NCBI RefSeq assembly: GCF_032854445.1
Contig: NC_088302.1
Coordinates: 20,085,338 to 20,149,337 of the forward strand
Source of the DNA: Liolophura sinensis
Taxonomy: Eukaryota; Mollusca; Polyplacophora; Chitonida; Chitonidae
Direction: 5' to 3'
DNA: 64,000 nt
Shown here: piece after piece, positions 40,901-48,599 of the stretch
Position numbering within the stretch: the stretch's first letter is position 1
Layout of the letters: the number at the start of each line of letters is the position of its first letter
Position numbers and translations under genes: made by a program
Notes under the pieces: model-generated
Database searches by the model: none
Seen by the model: only the letters and a program-made list of their open reading frames with translations
Told to the model about the DNA's origin: nothing

Positions 40901-43900
40901 TCTCAATGCGTAAATCTATATTTAGTCCCGGTGGGCAAAAATACAACGAATCCCACAAAGCCCAGAATTTCCGTCAAGATCGTTTTAATACAGGCCTGAT
41001 ATGGGATAGTTATAAGCAATGGCTTATAGAGGAGTATACTTCTGGGACAGCCGCTTTTTCAGAACAGGTTTCAGTAAGGCGATTTTATCTGTTGCGGTTT
41101 TTCAAAATGATCGAGATGCTGACGTGGATAAAATCAGAAAGAAGGGGCGGTGTGGGCTGACAAAATCTTGCTCAACCGTGTTTGAGCTCGACAGATCGTC
41201 CAAAGTGATATGATGTAGACTTCAGACAGCCCCTGTTAAAGAAATATCCTTATGTGTACCTACAAATCTGTCATCTACTCCCCCAATTGTCTGTGTCCTG
41301 GACATGGCGGCTCCAATGACAATGAAGGCAAAATTAGGGATCCTCGTAGCTAGGAAAACATTCCGCTTGGCGTCGATTTGTAAAGCTCTTTAGAAAGCAA
41401 TGGGTGGCGCACATTGCGTGTAAACGTCAAGTACTTTGAACGAGAGGGACAATCGGAATTGCAAATTTACTGTCGCTGAGTGAAGATCTGTTGAGAGTTG
41501 GCTGTACATCTTGTCAAGATTGTTCTTAAAACTCACTTCATGTAAACCAAGTGTTGTTAATTGGAAATTAAGCCTTTGCAAATTTAAGACAATCCGTACA
41601 CAAGATCTAACAAGAATTAGCGAAAGTACGTGCAGCGCAAGTAAAACAGTGCATCCAGTGTGAGGGGACTGTTCCAAGAGAACAACTTTATCGAGCAGTT
41701 TAAATTCGAGCAAAAAATTTATTTTAAACGAATAATGAAAAGTCAATGCAAATAAAATAACTACATTGTTTTTGTCGTTATTTTACTTCCAAATGTATTG
41801 ATTTCGGACAATCTGGAGTGGGATGTTTGGCAGGACTTCTTTGTCTCATATGGGTTATTTTCAGTACGCTTTCGTTTCTGATATGTGGGAATTGTCCTGG
41901 GGTTATATCAAGGAACAAGATCATTGGCATATATGTAGAGATGAAAGGAAATTCAATAAGGTATGTTTGGAGATTCCTCTTTGCTGGCGTGTATCTAGAA
42001 GGAGTGACATATTTCCTCTTCGTTACACTCTGCATTTTTCATATGGGCTAGGCCCACATCGGAGATGACCTTTGCCATGAGTTCCTCATTCGAGTCAATT
42101 GAGGGCTATCAATGGTTTGTTCGAATGGTTTAACACAAACAGATTTAGTGACAAGACATTCCTTTGACTCTCCCATATCTGTGACGGTAAATACAGTTGT
42201 CCATAGAGGTTTTCCAAATCAGATAAAGTTAATTCCTTCCCCCTTGCCCTCTAATTATCGTCCTCGAAAGTCGTAAATGGGGCATTCCAAGCCGAAGGAC
42301 GACGCAGCCCTACTTGGCCTTGACTTCGACCTACGGATGGTCTGAACGGACTATTAAAGATGATCCATTGCTTTTACATGGCATTAGAGTATACGGCCAT
42401 GGCTGTATTACCTCATTCCCAGACGCGTCACTGCGTACACAGGCTTATGGAACAAAATCATCGGTCTTAAGGGCCGTGTATTGCCTATTCAATGTTTGGC
42501 CAAGAATTCGACTCCCTGATGCTGAGAAAGAGAATAAGAGTTGGAAAAGTCAAAGAACCAAGCTCTTTAACTCTTTGGTGTATACCGGATAAACGATCCA
42601 TGTCACTGTGTTCCCTAATAGACAAAGGTAATAGGGCAGCAGTACCCTATGAATAGCAGTTATCCCAGCACACAGAGTTGTAATTACAAACACAAACAAC
42701 CGTGTTACTGTGGATGATGACGTGTGTTAAATGTAGAATTGGTTCCCATTGCAACATGAAATGTTTCTGTGTACTTTCAAATCTGCCACCAGCTTCTCAA
42801 TTGTCTGCGTCACAAAACGCAGCTAAGATGCAGGACAAAATCTGAGATCCTACAGCTTGGCAGCAGACATGTCGTGCCAAGATATTAGTTTTCGTATATG
42901 ATTAAAAAGATTAAGATTACTGACTTTCACACACAAATAGAAACCAACCAGATTTCTTTTAATTGTTTAAAAGGTAAAAAAGGCAATAATTCTTTATGAT
43001 ATTATAAATAAGCTTACAGCACAGTTTGTAAAACCAGAGCAGTTACTACTGTGAAACTTGCCAACTGGTAACACGTAGCCGGTGATATACGGCCGCTTGT
43101 CTATGTATCTCCGTTACGGTTTTGTTCTAACTCTTCATGTAAATGCTTAATAAGTAGCGAATTACGCGTAGCACATGAAACTATACTTGTATCACTTCAA
43201 TGAACCAAACACACCTGACCACCTGACTTTTTATTTGCACGAAGATTTATGATAAACAGTGCTGACAGAACAAACTTACCTCCAATGAAAGAAGATGTGG
43301 CTTTATCCTCTTTCTCTGGTATCGTGGATGCCACGCCATTCGTAAAGGATGAGGTAGAGGGAGGACCAGTCGTTCTATTATGAAACCTGGTCCACTCCCC
43401 CGCCGCTGACTCTGATGTGAACCCGTGGGTTGGGACAAACGTGGAAGACGTCCTGGTAGTTGGTCTTCTCGTAGTCGTAGTAGTGGTAGTGGCTGTTGAT
43501 GGTGTTGTTGTTGTCGTGATAGTTCTCCGTTTGGTTGTTCTCCGAGGTGTTCTTCGTGTAGTCGTCCATGGTTTTCTAGTCGTTTTAGGGCGTCTATTGG
43601 TAGATGGCCTCTGAGGTCGCGAAGTCCAGAAGCGTCGGGTTGTAGGTGGAGCGGCTGTAGATGGTTTGGCATTGCCCGATACCCGCGGACAGTCATTCCA
43701 TCTAGAACCCATCGGAACACAATTGGTGGCCATATTTGACCAAACTTGCCCCTCTGGACAAGGCTGCATTTTATAAGGTATACCAAATCCACAGCAGTAA
43801 TATACAGAGCAATTTGAAGCATGCCTAACCCAGTGTAGTTCTAATGATTTACAAGGGGGCTTAGGAGAGGCATGTGATCGGTACGCATTGGTCATGGATA

Positions 43901-43961
43901 ATAAAGTCACAAGAATCAGTATTGTCCATAAAGCTAAAGGTAAAATTCTAGGCTTCCTCAT
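16814..43961 (-). CDS. Secreted chitin-binding (peritrophin-type) S1 serine protease, six exons
   Basis: Coding exons on the minus strand: 43961-43280, 24874-24700, 24275-24170, 22338-22167, 20116-19980 and 16987-16814. All junctions are GT/AG and the phases agree (1, 2, 0, 1, 0). They total 1446 nt, giving 481 residues plus stop. Residues 1-26 form a signal peptide. Residues 37-91 form a CBM14 chitin-binding domain with Cys 37, 51, 56, 57, 68, 81 and 91. Residues 97-185 are a Thr/Arg-rich, mucin-like linker. The protease begins at Ile240 (IVGG). Its triad is His282 (TAAHC), Asp334 (NDIALM) and Ser427 (GDSGGP). Cys232 before IVGG and the Cys in QACTP fit the disulfide that keeps the N-terminal part attached after activation. 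The activation bond is His-Leu|Ile, not Arg/Lys|Ile. S1-pocket residues are Gly421 (189 in chymotrypsin numbering), Gly448 (216) and Ser459 (226), so the enzyme is not trypsin-like. A role on chitinous matrices or in defence is inference. The protease half is very secure. The join to the chitin-binding exon across an 18.4-kb intron rests on phase and domain logic only. Confidence 0.85.
17310..17395 (+). mobile_element. Diverged SINE-B tail in intron 5
   Basis: CAGGTTTCGCACGGTTTCCT ... TTTGAATACGACGTAAAACA matches the family 3' half with many substitutions. It is older than the other copies. Confidence 0.6.
17396..19979. other. Intron 5, remainder
   Basis: No exon, RNA gene or distinct repeat recognised beyond short AT runs and a (CT)n run near 19698. 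Confidence 0.4.
19980..20116 (-). CDS. Protease gene exon 5
   Basis: Acceptor TTGTTTCAG, donor GTGAGT. Encodes [20 protein letters not shown] through [13 protein letters not shown], the stretch leading into the active-site Ser loop. Residue 189 (chymotrypsin numbering) is the Gly of GACN. It is 137 nt, entering in phase 1 and leaving in phase 0. Confidence 0.93.
21335..22095. repeat. Minisatellite in intron 4, ~16-20 bp units
   Basis: Degenerate tandem units built from ACAGTACAGTTATCAT and variants (ATCACACAGTACAACACAGT towards the right). The middle has a higher-order pattern with CAGTGCACTACAATTACCAC every few units. Open frames here on both strands (Tyr/Ser/His/Cys-rich) arise from the repeat. 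It stops about 70 bp short of the exon 4 donor. Confidence 0.9.
22167..22338 (-). CDS. Protease gene exon 4: catalytic Asp
   Basis: Acceptor CTTATAG, donor GTATGG. Encodes [17 protein letters not shown], the disulfide partner QACTP, and [10 protein letters not shown]. It is 172 nt, entering in phase 0 and leaving in phase 1. A minisatellite begins about 70 bp past its donor. Confidence 0.95.
22339..24169. other. Intron 3
   Basis: Non-coding. A donor-like ORF segment at 23720-23850 (minus) was tested as an exon and rejected in favour of 24170-24275. Confidence 0.7.
24170..24275 (-). CDS. Protease gene exon 3
   Basis: Acceptor CTTCTCAG, donor GTGAGT. Encodes [18 protein letters not shown] through [12 protein letters not shown], the stretch between the His and Asp motifs (WRAVLGEHxL-type). 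It is 106 nt, entering in phase 2 and leaving in phase 0. It is too short to show as a long ORF and was found by reading the minus strand. Confidence 0.93.
24700..24874 (-). CDS. Protease gene exon 2: activation site and catalytic His
   Basis: Acceptor TTTCAG, donor GTAAGG. Encodes [11 protein letters not shown], the mature N-terminus IVGG, the WPWMVSL strand, HVCGGTLL and TAAHC. It is 175 nt, entering in phase 1 and leaving in phase 2. Confidence 0.95.
24995..25330. repeat. Tandem repeat ~75-85 bp in intron 1
   Basis: Four to five imperfect units sharing ACTTGTGGCATTTTG, TATAAACATGGCTTTT and CGCATTATTTGGGTCATG. It lies about 120 bp upstream (minus-strand sense) of exon 2. Confidence 0.75.
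26030..26140 (+). mobile_element. SINE-B copy, 3' part
   Basis: GTGGGCTTTAACCGGATCTC ... CCTCCCACTACAATGCTGGC ... TTTAAGTACGGCGTAAAACA and an A-rich end. The head is missing. Confidence 0.8.
26380..26880. repeat. Dispersed repeat R1, two copies in inverted orientation
   Basis: Copy 1 (about 26430-26590) reads on the minus strand (complement of CACACGTAACCGGTGAAATA and CCTCTTGTCATTTTACCTCA). Copy 2 (about 26785-26880) reads on the plus strand (TGTAGAGTGATAGTTGGCAA, then AACTGTTCATGTAAATGCGT) and lacks the middle. Other copies: 31090, 43030, 54165, 57935 (minus), 62100 and 62345. The inverted arrangement suggests terminal inverted repeats of a decayed element. Confidence 0.65.
26897..27178 (+). 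mobile_element. SINE-A copy
   Basis: GGTACTTGTTGCTGCATCGC, GAGGTTAGAGCAAGGAAACA, GTGTCATGTCTGGGGGTCTT, tail TTGTTAAGTACGACGCTAAA followed by CCCCAAGTA. It lies directly after the R1 pair. Confidence 0.8.
27179..28924. other. Intron 1 stretch, nothing recognised
   Basis: AT-rich DNA with no recognisable protein or repeat. One TGACGTCA palindrome occurs near 28369. Confidence 0.4.
28925..29240. repeat. Imperfect tandem duplication, period about 165-170 bp
   Basis: Both halves share GCTGGAAACC, TTTCCCTA-CGCCC, a CAACTTCCCGGA/CAACTCTCCCAGA-GTTTA segment, TTCCATCAGA/TTCGTCAGA and TTTTGATTAATCA/TTTTCATTAATCA. Confidence 0.7.
29690..29945. repeat. Tandem repeat, ~46-50 bp units
   Basis: About five units of CCATAAACTATAATAGTG, then TAACAGTTAAGTGTATCCCT. 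A short palindrome around 29968-29996 (GTGTACCGCTTTGTACAC) and further TACAA-rich sequence follow to about 30130. Confidence 0.75.
31090..31765 (+). repeat. Dispersed repeats R1, R2 and R3 in series
   Basis: R1 at 31090-31245 (CACACGTAACCGGTGAAAGA, GACTGTTCATGTAAATGCAT). R2 at 31445-31565 (GACATTCGTATACAATCC, TATAATCGCAAGAT, AAAGGTATGTAAG). R3 at 31660-31765 (TCCATGAATGAGTTCCAGG, CGCTTTGATTGCAA). R2 recurs at 39470, 45465 and 47700, and R3 at 32113 and 37285. Their order here suggests pieces of one larger element. Confidence 0.55.
31725..32513. repeat. Tandem duplication of a ~390-bp unit
   Basis: Unit 1 (about 31727-32098) and unit 2 (about 32132-32513) are nearly identical: ATGACGAGCGTTACAGACCT, AGGCGCCATCTATGATGTTA, CAACCAGCGCCATCTGTGTT/CAACCAACGCCATCTATGTT, and AGATCGCCAGAGATTC at each end. 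A few single-base indels break the 146-codon frame of unit 1 in unit 2, so coding is unlikely. Confidence 0.85.
32489..33215 (-). pseudogene. Reverse transcriptase fragment of a retroelement, frameshifted
   Basis: Two overlapping minus-strand frames make one RT-like sequence. Frame 1 (33215-32982) has [19 protein letters not shown] and GIQMGTSF. Frame 2 (33010-32489) continues [13 protein letters not shown], then the active-site motif [26 protein letters not shown] and [19 protein letters not shown] small deletion after GTSF removes the usual linking residues and shifts the frame. The N-terminal part of the RT and any endonuclease are missing. The motif set is that of a non-LTR or Penelope-like group common in aquatic animals; I cannot settle which. 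It is a dead copy inside intron 1 of the protease gene. Confidence 0.8.
33216..36111. other. Intron 1 stretch
   Basis: No gene recognised. A 65-nt exon-like stretch (minus, about 35632-35697) is bounded by a TTTATTGTAG acceptor and a GTAAAA donor and encodes [20 protein letters not shown]. It matches no family I know. A short local duplication lies at 34140-34290 (AAATTTCACATTTTGACTTG). Confidence 0.35.
36112..36534 (-). CDS. Possible first exon of a GT10-like (fucosyltransferase-type) membrane protein
   Basis: 140 codons. Residues 1-30 are polar and basic (KHRAKRL). A hydrophobic anchor ([13 protein letters not shown]) follows at about 30-42, the type II Golgi layout. The lumenal part has two Cys ([14 protein letters not shown]), then [14 protein letters not shown] and [10 protein letters not shown]. 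This resembles the N-terminal region of alpha-1,3-fucosyltransferases (DAVLFHxRD...P...QxxVF). The catalytic C-terminal domain is not seen downstream, the frame ends at 36112, and no strong donor is evident. It lies within intron 1 of the protease gene on the same strand. It may be an exon of an independent gene, a truncated copy, or chance; family assignment is tentative. Confidence 0.35.
   Translation of the reverse strand: MATEYSEESKHRAKRLSSSRLSALLSQRRILSSIIIILAFFVDSFPDYGLSCMYKLVSKCNYNEDKNVLFKGNKIVMFHVQNFEIPPNKTLEDYERFRGCANRFFYVTFKYINKHDPPWRIDIRYMYTYMKYFSLREAFP
37285..37500 (+). repeat. R3 repeat followed by a SINE-B head
   Basis: R3 part (CCATGAATAATTTCCAGG, CTCAATTACGCTTTGATTG) at about 37285-37370. 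Then a tRNA-like SINE-B head (GAAGGGGCTAGCACGCCAGC, B-box-like AGTTCAAGTCC) and body CGTAAATGGGAAGATCTGGC up to GGGTGGTCATGGATT. The SINE 3' half is missing. Confidence 0.6.
38205..38290 (-). mobile_element. SINE-B tail fragment
   Basis: TTTATTTGATTGGTGTTTAA then CGTAGTTCTCAAGAA, a diverged GTACGACTGAGGTCATGTTA and GGCGGAGGAA. Confidence 0.65.
38562..38762. mobile_element. Foldback element: ~95-bp inverted repeats with almost no loop
   Basis: Left arm 38562-38657 (TAGCCTAATTCACTTGACCT ... CTACATGTTAAAGACATAT) is matched by right arm 38668-38762 read in reverse complement, with only a few mismatches and a loop of about 10 bases. The tip contains a perfect 22-bp palindrome centred on ACATATGT (38643-38664). 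Both ends carry TA (TA|GCCTAAT ... ATTAGGC|TA), compatible with a TA target duplication as made by Tc1/mariner-type MITEs. There is no ORF. Confidence 0.85.
38763..43029. other. Intron 1 stretch
   Basis: No gene recognised. An R2 copy lies at about 39470-39590 (GACATTCGTATACCAGCC, TATAATCGCAAGATGAAT). Several open frames of 80-118 codons between 40040 and 42600 have no recognisable domains. Confidence 0.4.
43030..43170 (+). repeat. R1 repeat copy
   Basis: AACACGTAGCCGGTGATATA, CGGCCGCTTGTCTATGTATC, CTCTTCATGTAAATGCTTAA. It ends about 100 bp from the exon 1 donor of the protease gene. Confidence 0.6.
43280..43961 (-). CDS. Protease gene exon 1: signal peptide, CBM14 domain, Thr-rich linker
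   Basis: Starts at the ATG 43959-43961, which opens a hydrophobic signal peptide ([15 protein letters not shown]). It ends at a perfect donor GTAAGT (43274-43279), leaving one base (phase 1). The next exon begins with CT, which completes GCT (Ala). Without splicing the frame would run 27 more codons to a stop at 43197, so a short chitin-binding mucin-like product from intron retention is formally possible. Confidence 0.85.
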
Positions 43962-44104
43962 GATCCTAAAGTGGCACAGTCTAGATGCATGGAGGGTTGT
44001 TGAGATGCGAGCTAAGGGCGATGAAATCCAGGTAAGTTAACGAGGCCTCCCTCTGTAGTGAGAAAAGCAGATGGACCCCGGATGAGAGAAGAACAGCTAG
44101 CACG

Positions 44105-44122
44105 GGAGAGGTATATATCACA
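44105..44122 (-). promoter_or_regulatory. Candidate TATA box of the protease gene
   Basis: GATATATACCTC on the minus strand, about 150 bases upstream of the exon 1 start codon. This would place transcription start near 44080-44085 and give a 5' UTR of about 120 bases. No Inr or other element was confirmed. Confidence 0.3.
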
Positions 44123-44129
44123 GACAGAA

Positions 44130-45929
44130 GCAGGCTGGATGGGGACACGGGAAGACTGTCGGATTTGTTGGCCCAGTGTCCTCTCCTGATCAGGCCCGCT
44201 GCGATCCGGCCACTGCCATTGTTCCTGAACTCTCTTCGCCAGCTATTCGCCTCGTCACATCTTATAAAATCCTGAGTCATTAAAAGTGAATTTACTCTAG
44301 AGTCTACGGCTGTCCGTATTGGCATACCCAATACACTGGCAGTTGTTGGCAGTGTTTGCCTCAGTTGGCGGTATGAGATCGCGGCTATTTGTTCATCCGC
44401 TGTCGCGTCCCGGGTTGTTTTTAGCTTCGGATGGGCTACTTGTTCAAACGACTGTGGCAAACAGCCCTCCTGGGGCCCGTATCTGCATCACATGCATGAC
44501 ACGCCTCGACGGGGCTTTAGCAACAACACATCTCTGTCATAACCGAGAAAATTCTTGCAACAACGAGTATTACCGCTTCATAGTTTGTGAAATGTTTTCT
44601 GTGCTAAACTTATATCCCTGTCAATGTCGCCGTTCAAGGCCCTAAAGTTAAGAACAACGTTTTCACAAAGCAGTTTCCCCTCGTAACTAGTATACGTGAA
44701 GATTATCTCTTATTACGAGTTTTACATTTTGAAAGTAAACATCTGTTTCCAAGAGGACCCAGTTAGAGCATGCGCGAAACTGTTGACAGAGCCTGATCTC
44801 GGCGGATTTCATTCTATCAAGAACACACAGCGATTAACAACAGCAGTTTGGTAAGTCCTTTGTCACGTCTCTGACAAACATCTTCTGTAAAGAGACAAAG
44901 GGTGACACGTTTTGAGAGCCCATCAGCAGGTTCAAGCAACTCTTAAACAACGTTTAAACAGGACTTACGTATAAGATCAACACAAGCTGGTAAATACAAT
45001 TCCATATTTTTGACTGGTTACACCCAAAGCGCAAAAGTGGGGCAGAAAGGTTCTCCAAAGAGGCTGCAGTCGATATGCTCTTGTCAAAATTTATCTTGTT
45101 GCAAGTGTCATTTGTGTAACCGTCTGCAGTGTCTGCGGACGGAATGCTGAGTTACATCGCAAATAACAAGTCGTGCTCACGGTTACTGAGTAAATTAAGG
45201 TAACAGAGTTCAAAACTATTACTGACATATGTGGTTTCCGAACAACAGCTGACTGATTTGTTTTCGACATTTAGAGAAAAAATGTGAATAAAAAATCGTA
45301 TTAAAATGAATTCCCAGTGTTACGTTCAAACGAATGGAGCAAAGTAGGTTTACATGTTGCCACTAGGCTCGATCAATCACGATTATAAAAAAATTTTCTT
45401 AAATTATTTATTTATTTGAGTGTTACGCCTTACTCAGGAATGTTTGACTTATACGACGGTGGCCATCTGTGTGTCGAAACAGACATTCATATAACAACCG
45501 TCAACCAAGATGGACGATCCAGGTCAATAATATCAAAGTCAGAGGTAAACTCATGACCATCCGTAGGTTGCTGGATGACAGAAAGGAAGCTATGTGCTGT
45601 TCTAGCACTATCAGGTTTGTTTCCTGGATTACGTATCTTAAACCAAATCCAAAAAGATTAAACATAAATCCCGTTTAAAGCAATCGGAAAAGCTGAAATG
45701 ACAACAGTTACTGTCATAGAATCATGTAAAAGAGAAGATCGATGAGGTTCTTGCGTTGAACCTCAAAAATTCGTTCTTGACAAGACTGAAGTTCACATAC
45801 GCTTGATGCCAGGAGAACGAACACCGCTTGAGATAATGCACGGAAAGGTCCCATTAGGAAAAATAACGTCGTTTTAGCAGGAACGGCTTGTATTTTAAGA
45901 GGAAACGAGAGAAAATATTATGGTTTCAA
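44130..45929. other. Upstream stretch of the protease gene
   Basis: No gene recognised. A 159-codon minus-strand frame (44460-43981) overlaps the putative promoter and 5' UTR and has no known domain. An old SINE-B tail in minus orientation lies at about 45400-45465 and an R2 fragment at 45465-45535. Confidence 0.35.
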
Positions 45930-46745
45930 GATGAATAGCCTCTTACATATAGAAAACAAGGCCATGCCTACATCATAATAACACTAATTCAGGAAGAACA
46001 TTTTCCTGTAAACAGGAAATGACGTCATGCCTACATCATAATAAAGCTTCCTACGAAAAAGAAATGACGTCATGTCTACATCAAAATGACAATAGTTCTT
46101 ACAAAGAGGAAACAACGCCATGCCTACATCAGAATAACATCATTTCAAGATGAATAGGTTTATTATCAAAACGAAACAACGTTAAGTCTACATCAGAGTA
46201 ACATAATCTCAAGATGAACAGCTTTATTCAAAGAGGAAACAGAGTATGGTTACATCAGAATAACACCTCCTCATGATGAATAACTTACTATAAAAAGGAA
46301 ACAACGCCATGCCTACATCAGAGTAACATCATCTCAAGATGAACAGCTTTATTCAAAGAGGAAACAGAGTATGGCTACATCAGAATAACACGGTCTCAAG
46401 ATGAATAACTTACTACAAAAAGGAAACAACGTCAAACCTACATTAGAATAACATCATTTCAAGATGAATAGCTTTATTACAAAGAGGAAATGACGTCATT
46501 CCTACATAAGAATAACATCGTGTCAAGAGAAATAGCTTAATTACCATGAGGAATGGACGTCAGGCCTACAACAGAATAACATCGTCTCAAAATGAATAGC
46601 TATATTACAAATATGAAACAACGTCAAGCCTACAGAAGAATAATTTTGTCTCAAGATGAGTAGCTTTATTACAAAGAGAAAATGACGCCACGCCTACATC
46701 ACAGTAACATTATCAATAACATTGTCCCAAGATCAACAGCTTCTC
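45930..46745. repeat. Tandem array of ~62-bp units, some carrying TGACGTCA
   Basis: About 13 units with landmarks CCTACATCAGAATAACATCA, CTCAAGATGAATAGCTTTAT and AAGAGGAAACAACGTCA. Measured spacings between CTACATC landmarks are 64, 62, 63 and 62. Perfect CRE palindromes TGACGTCA lie at 46020-46027, 46065-46072 and 46491-46498. At the same place other units carry AACGCCAT, AACGTCAA or GACGTCAG. Between about 46186 and 46430 the units alternate as A-B-A-B dimers. Confidence 0.9.
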
Positions 46746-47865
46746 TCTAAGAGGGTTGGCAACAAAATGACATTTAATAGAAAAGCGGAATAGAAGACTA
46801 AATATTTATTGATATCTGCAACTTTTCATTTTAGCGGATGTATCAGCGATTTCAAATAATCGAACGAATTAACTATCCATACTTATAAAGTACATAAAAT
46901 TGAACTTAGTCCAGGTAGAATAATGCTAACTCTGTTTGGCAGCAACTTTGCCAAGTGGAGTCATCTTCATCGTCTAATTTTGTCTGCGATTATCCATGTG
47001 TTTATTTAATTTACAACGCCGAAGTGAATGCCTTTTAAGCGCTTCAGACAACATGGGGTATTGTCTTTGGGATCCAACTTCAAACCGGACACCTTTAATT
47101 GCAGCATTACAGAGGCGCCCAATAGTGGGTTGCAGAAGTTTCATTTGCAGTCTCCAGGGTCATCACACAGGGCATCGCTCGTCAACATGGCGGCTACAGT
47201 AAATGCACGACTTGTATCTTGTTTATACAAGCAAATGTTCAGAAGGTGAAAAGCTGGTTACAAATCCCTAGCAGAATAGATTAAGGCCAGCTGTTCACGT
47301 AAGATAGCGTTTCGGCAATCTTCAGACGAGCGTCAATTTGATGTAGCGAGTGCAAGTCGTTCTCCTACTCCAACACCCAAATCGCGTACAATCCGCCCGG
47401 AAACTTCAGAGACTCTCAAAAGAATATATCTAAGATTAAACTCTCACGAAGGTCTATCACCACAAGTGCATCAAGTGCAATGTCATTTGTACTTTAGACG
47501 ATGAGGTAATCATTGCTTCAAGTTTTTGAGAACAAGCCGCACTTCTTTACATTTGACTATGTTTGTTTACATTAACCATGAACTTGATTTCTGTATTATT
47601 TGAGTATCTATGGCCATGATTTTTAAAACAAAATTCGTTGAAAACGTGTTGTATGATTATGGTCACTATGCATCAAAATTTCTTTGACAACAGAGTGCAA
47701 ATCTAGGCATCAAAACAGATATTCATTCAGAAACAAGTCGTCAACCAAAGTGGACGTTCCCCGTCAATAATCGCAAGGTCATTCCACAAAATAACATTCA
47801 ACACCAAACCACTAAAGAACTAAGAAGGTATATAAAGTACGAAACTAAGGCGAATTAATACAAAG
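46746..47865. other. Non-coding stretch with an R2 copy
   Basis: No gene recognised. R2 copy at about 47700-47835 (ACAGATATTCATTCAG, CAATAATCGCAAGGTCATTC, CATTCAACACCAAACCA). Confidence 0.4.
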
Positions 47866-48197
47866 ATAGGCCGCTTCGGTGACCTAATGGTTAGAGTGTC
47901 TGGCTCGAAATCGGGAGACCTGGGATGAAACCCTGGTCGGATCATGCCAAAAACCCTGAAAATAAAATAAATGGTAAAGGTTAGAACTGGGTTGGCCCAG
48001 TGTTAGTATAATGTGACTGACTGGGGTGTCATGCCTGGTGCCTTCTGCAGGATATTTCAGTGACGCCAACATTTTGACTGCCTGGACCTGCCACAAGAAT
48101 ATAGATACAGTATATGTACACGCACCTAACTGCTCCTGGTCGTCATATGACTGAAAACTTGTTTAGTTCGACGTTAAACCACAAGTGTACATACACT
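47866..48197 (+). mobile_element. SINE-A copy with tRNA-like head
   Basis: Head at 47870-47945 (GGTGACCTAATGGTTAGAGT as A-box region, GGGATGAAACCCTGG near the B box). Body GTTGGCCCAGTGTTAGTATA, GGGTGTCATGCCTGGTGCC. Tail CATATGACTGAAAACTTGTT, then GACGTTAAACCACAAGTG. Confidence 0.8.
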
Positions 48198-48563
<366 letters not shown>

Positions 48564-48599
48564 TTACTTTCAACTTATTCTGTTCTCAACCTCCTCTCT

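Noticed and set aside
40040-42592. Cluster of 80-118-codon ORFs, considered as transposase remnants
   Set aside because: I looked for Tc1/mariner and other transposase motifs in all frames and found none that hold.
43981-44460. 159-codon ORF upstream of the protease exon 1 (minus)
   Set aside because: No domain, it overlaps the likely promoter and 5' UTR, and its composition is unremarkable.
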